Positions 14,559 to 16,392 of a stretch of 16,392 bases of DNA are shown here, in pieces. This DNA comes from JAWXUT01 sp044426075. Lineage in GTDB: Bacteria; Bacillota; Clostridia; Christensenellales; DTU072. The translations under genes and the position numbers were made by a program. The notes below the pieces were generated by a model. It saw only the letters and a list, made by a program, of their open reading frames with translations, ran no database searches and had not been told where the DNA came from. The stretch spans positions 1-16,392 of the forward strand of contig JAWXUT010000031.1 of NCBI GenBank assembly GCA_044426075.1, read 5' to 3'. Positions within the stretch are counted from its first letter, which is position 1, and each line of letters opens with the position of its first letter.

Positions 14559-15656
14559 ATGCTTAAATTAAGGAAGTCAGTTTATAATGCAACAATGTAT
14601 GTGGGTGGATTAACCACAGATGAAGTCATTAAAAAATACAATATAACTGATGTAGTAAAACTTGGGTCAAATGAAAATAACTATGCACCATTTGCGAGTG
14701 TTAGAGAGGTTATGCACCGCGAGATTGATAGAACTAACGTATATCCCGAAAAAAATTATGAAGGGTTGCGCAGAATTTTGGGCGCAAAATATGGCGTTAG
14801 TAGCGAGTGGGTGGCACTAGGTCACGGAGCGGGCAATGTGCTGGACACAATTTCAAAAACGTTTTTAGATGAGGGTGATGAGGTTATTATCCCAAACCAA
14901 ACATACGGATTATATAAAGAGATATGTTTGATTATGGGCGCAAAAGTTGTTAGTTGTGATATTGATGAAAACTATGCAATAGATGTAGACAAAATTTCTG
15001 CACTAATAACACCCAAAACAAAATTAATATGGATATGCAATCCTAACAATCCAACAAGCACAGTAGTTGAGCGTAGCAAGCTAGAAAAATTTATTGAAAG
15101 TCTTCCTGAACACGTGTATTTAGTTATGGATGAAGCATATGTTGAATTCGCAAAAGAAGACAGCGTGCCAAACACAATTGACTATGTAAAAAAAGGTCAT
15201 CAAGTAATGGCAGTTAGAACATTTTCAAAGTATTATGGATTAGCGGGTCAGCGCGTGGGCTACATAGTTGCAAAGCCAGAGTTAATTGACTACATTAATA
15301 CAGTGGCAGAACCATTTAACGCAAACAGAATGGGGCTTGCTGCAGCCGTTGAATTAATTCAAAATTGCGAAGCAGAAACATCGCACTTTAGGAGCCTAAT
15401 ATGGCGTGATAGGGAGCACTTAGTGGCAGAATTGCGTAAATTGGGATTAGAGGTAGTTGATAGTCAAACGAACTTTTTGTTTGTTAAGTTGCCGATGCTA
15501 GCCAAAGAATTTAACGAAAAATTATTGTGTCGCGGAGTTATAGCACGGCCTTGTGTAGGTTGGGGATATCCTAATCATATGCGTATAACAATAGGCACAA
15601 CAGAAGAAAACAACAAATTGTTAATCGCTATTAAATCAGCATTGGAGAGTAAGTAA
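14559..15656 (+). CDS. hisC: HisC-like PLP-dependent aminotransferase
   Basis: Fold-type I aminotransferase of 365 residues in the histidinol-phosphate/aromatic aminotransferase group. Visible signatures are LGSNENNYAP (35-44), GHGAGNVLD (88-96), NPNNPT (161-166) and DEAYVEF (191-197). The PLP-binding Lys224 lies in RTFSKYYGLAG, and the C-terminal substrate-carboxylate Arg342 in MRITIG. GAGGATAT upstream supports the ATG. Members of this family either make histidinol phosphate or transaminate aromatic and other amino acids. No other his genes are visible, and the next gene is a 2-hydroxyacid dehydrogenase, so a broad or aromatic amino acid role is as likely as histidine synthesis. The stop codon overlaps the next start by one base (TAATG). 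Confidence 0.8.
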   Translation: MLKLRKSVYNATMYVGGLTTDEVIKKYNITDVVKLGSNENNYAPFASVREVMHREIDRTNVYPEKNYEGLRRILGAKYGVSSEWVALGHGAGNVLDTISKTFLDEGDEVIIPNQTYGLYKEICLIMGAKVVSCDIDENYAIDVDKISALITPKTKLIWICNPNNPTSTVVERSKLEKFIESLPEHVYLVMDEAYVEFAKEDSVPNTIDYVKKGHQVMAVRTFSKYYGLAGQRVGYIVAKPELIDYINTVAEPFNANRMGLAAAVELIQNCEAETSHFRSLIWRDREHLVAELRKLGLEVVDSQTNFLFVKLPMLAKEFNEKLLCRGVIARPCVGWGYPNHMRITIGTTEENNKLLIAIKSALESK

Positions 15657-16392
15657 TGAGAATTTTGATATGCGATTATGATGAGGTAATGGACAGAGAT
15701 TTAGACCTTGAGCGTGGATTTTTGCGTGCAGGTTTGGGCGAAGATATTGCAATTGATTGTTATGTGTATGACGGCAATGAAGAAGTTTTCTTTGCAAAGC
15801 TTGCAGAAGCGGATGTGTTGATGACCGCATATCTTACAATAGATGCCCGCGTGTTATCGCACGCTAAAAAGTTAAAAATGATATCGGTTGAAGCTAACGG
15901 ATACAATTCAATTGATATTGCAGAGTGTAAAAAGTTAGGCATAACAGTTGCGTGCATTGAGGAATATTGCACCGATGAGGTTGCAGATCACACACTTACA
16001 TTGGCACTTAGTGCGGTAAGAAAGATTAATGAATATCAAAACGATATGCGTAACGACGGCATATTCAGATTTAACAATCGCGATGGACTATTTAGGTTGT
16101 CTGGCAAAACTTGGGGCATAGTAGGCGCGGGTAAAATAGGTAAGGCAGCTGCTAAAAGAGCGCAAGCGTTCGGTTGCAAAATAGTTGCATATGACCCATT
16201 TGCAGATAGCAAAAGTTTGGCAGAATTGGGCATTGAACTTGTAAGTAAAGAAGAATTATTTGCACGCAGTAACATAATAAGTTTGCACGCAGGTTACACC
16301 AAAGAAACGCATCATTTTATTAATAAAGAAAGTATCGCGCTTATGGCACAGAAACCAATTATTGTAAATGTAAGCCGTGGTGGGTTGGTAGA
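15656..16392 (+). CDS. D-2-hydroxyacid dehydrogenase, NAD-dependent (3' end outside window)
   Basis: At least 245 residues are visible before the window ends. The N-terminal substrate-domain half is followed by the Rossmann domain starting at SGKTWGIVGAGKIGKAAA. The GxGxxG is Gly157-159-162, with Asp180 in VAYDPF favouring NAD over NADP. Later segments NIISLHAGYTKETHHFIN and NVSRGGLV (Arg241) are typical of the D-isomer 2-hydroxyacid dehydrogenases (D-lactate, phosphoglycerate, hydroxyisocaproate and aryl-lactate enzymes). The catalytic Glu/His lie beyond the edge. The start ATG overlaps the aminotransferase stop (TAATG), with GGAG at 15644-15647, so the pair is co-translated. Reaction: reversible reduction of a 2-oxo acid to a D-2-hydroxy acid. 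Substrate not assignable; a SerA-type role is possible. Confidence 0.85.
   Translation, partial: MRILICDYDEVMDRDLDLERGFLRAGLGEDIAIDCYVYDGNEEVFFAKLAEADVLMTAYLTIDARVLSHAKKLKMISVEANGYNSIDIAECKKLGITVACIEEYCTDEVADHTLTLALSAVRKINEYQNDMRNDGIFRFNNRDGLFRLSGKTWGIVGAGKIGKAAAKRAQAFGCKIVAYDPFADSKSLAELGIELVSKEELFARSNIISLHAGYTKETHHFINKESIALMAQKPIIVNVSRGGLV

Overview
The window looks like chromosomal DNA of a low-GC, strictly or facultatively fermentative Bacillota (Clostridia-like) bacterium. The basis is the AT-rich sequence, standard genetic code, AGGAG-type ribosome binding sites, pyruvate formate-lyase (PFL) fermentation genes, a BmrCD-type heterodimeric ABC exporter and a single-locus Pho two-component system. 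No phage, transposase, tRNA, rRNA or CRISPR array is visible.

Layout. Bases 1-512 are non-coding and carry several copies of a GC-richer repeat in both orientations. Bases 513-4384 are transcribed leftwards: a decayed pst phosphate transporter remnant (pstC fragment fused to a pstB fragment), then intact phoU, a PhoB/PhoP-type response regulator and a PhoR-type histidine kinase, packed head to tail. Bases 4385-5156 are a divergent, very AT-rich intergenic region with a helically phased cluster of TTATCAACA boxes (DnaA-box-like or Pho-box-like) and a clean sigma-A promoter. From 5157 everything runs rightwards: two overlapping ABC exporter half-transporters, a 23S rRNA uracil-5-methyltransferase and a DUF1294 membrane protein, closed by a terminator; then the pfl operon; then a HisC-like aminotransferase overlapping a D-2-hydroxyacid dehydrogenase that runs off the end.

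How the genes work together. The main discovery candidate is the pfl operon. The PFL polypeptide is split in two: a 687-residue body carries the active-site Cys-Cys pair, and a separate 79-residue gene with its own strong ribosome binding site carries the glycyl-radical loop RVSGYAV. Between them lies a 65-residue gene whose N-terminal half aligns without gaps to the start of the radical domain, but which lacks the radical loop and ends in a Cys-rich acidic tail. The activating radical-SAM enzyme PflA follows. The body plus the 79-residue protein add up to one ordinary full-length PFL.

The second notable point is the Pho locus. The sensor, regulator and PhoU look intact, but the adjoining transporter is reduced to an in-frame PstC::PstB deletion scar lacking Walker A, with one further frameshift. 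Signalling therefore depends on a Pst system elsewhere or is uncoupled. The last two genes could form a transamination/reduction pair (amino acid to 2-oxo acid to D-2-hydroxy acid), but this is inferred from adjacency only.
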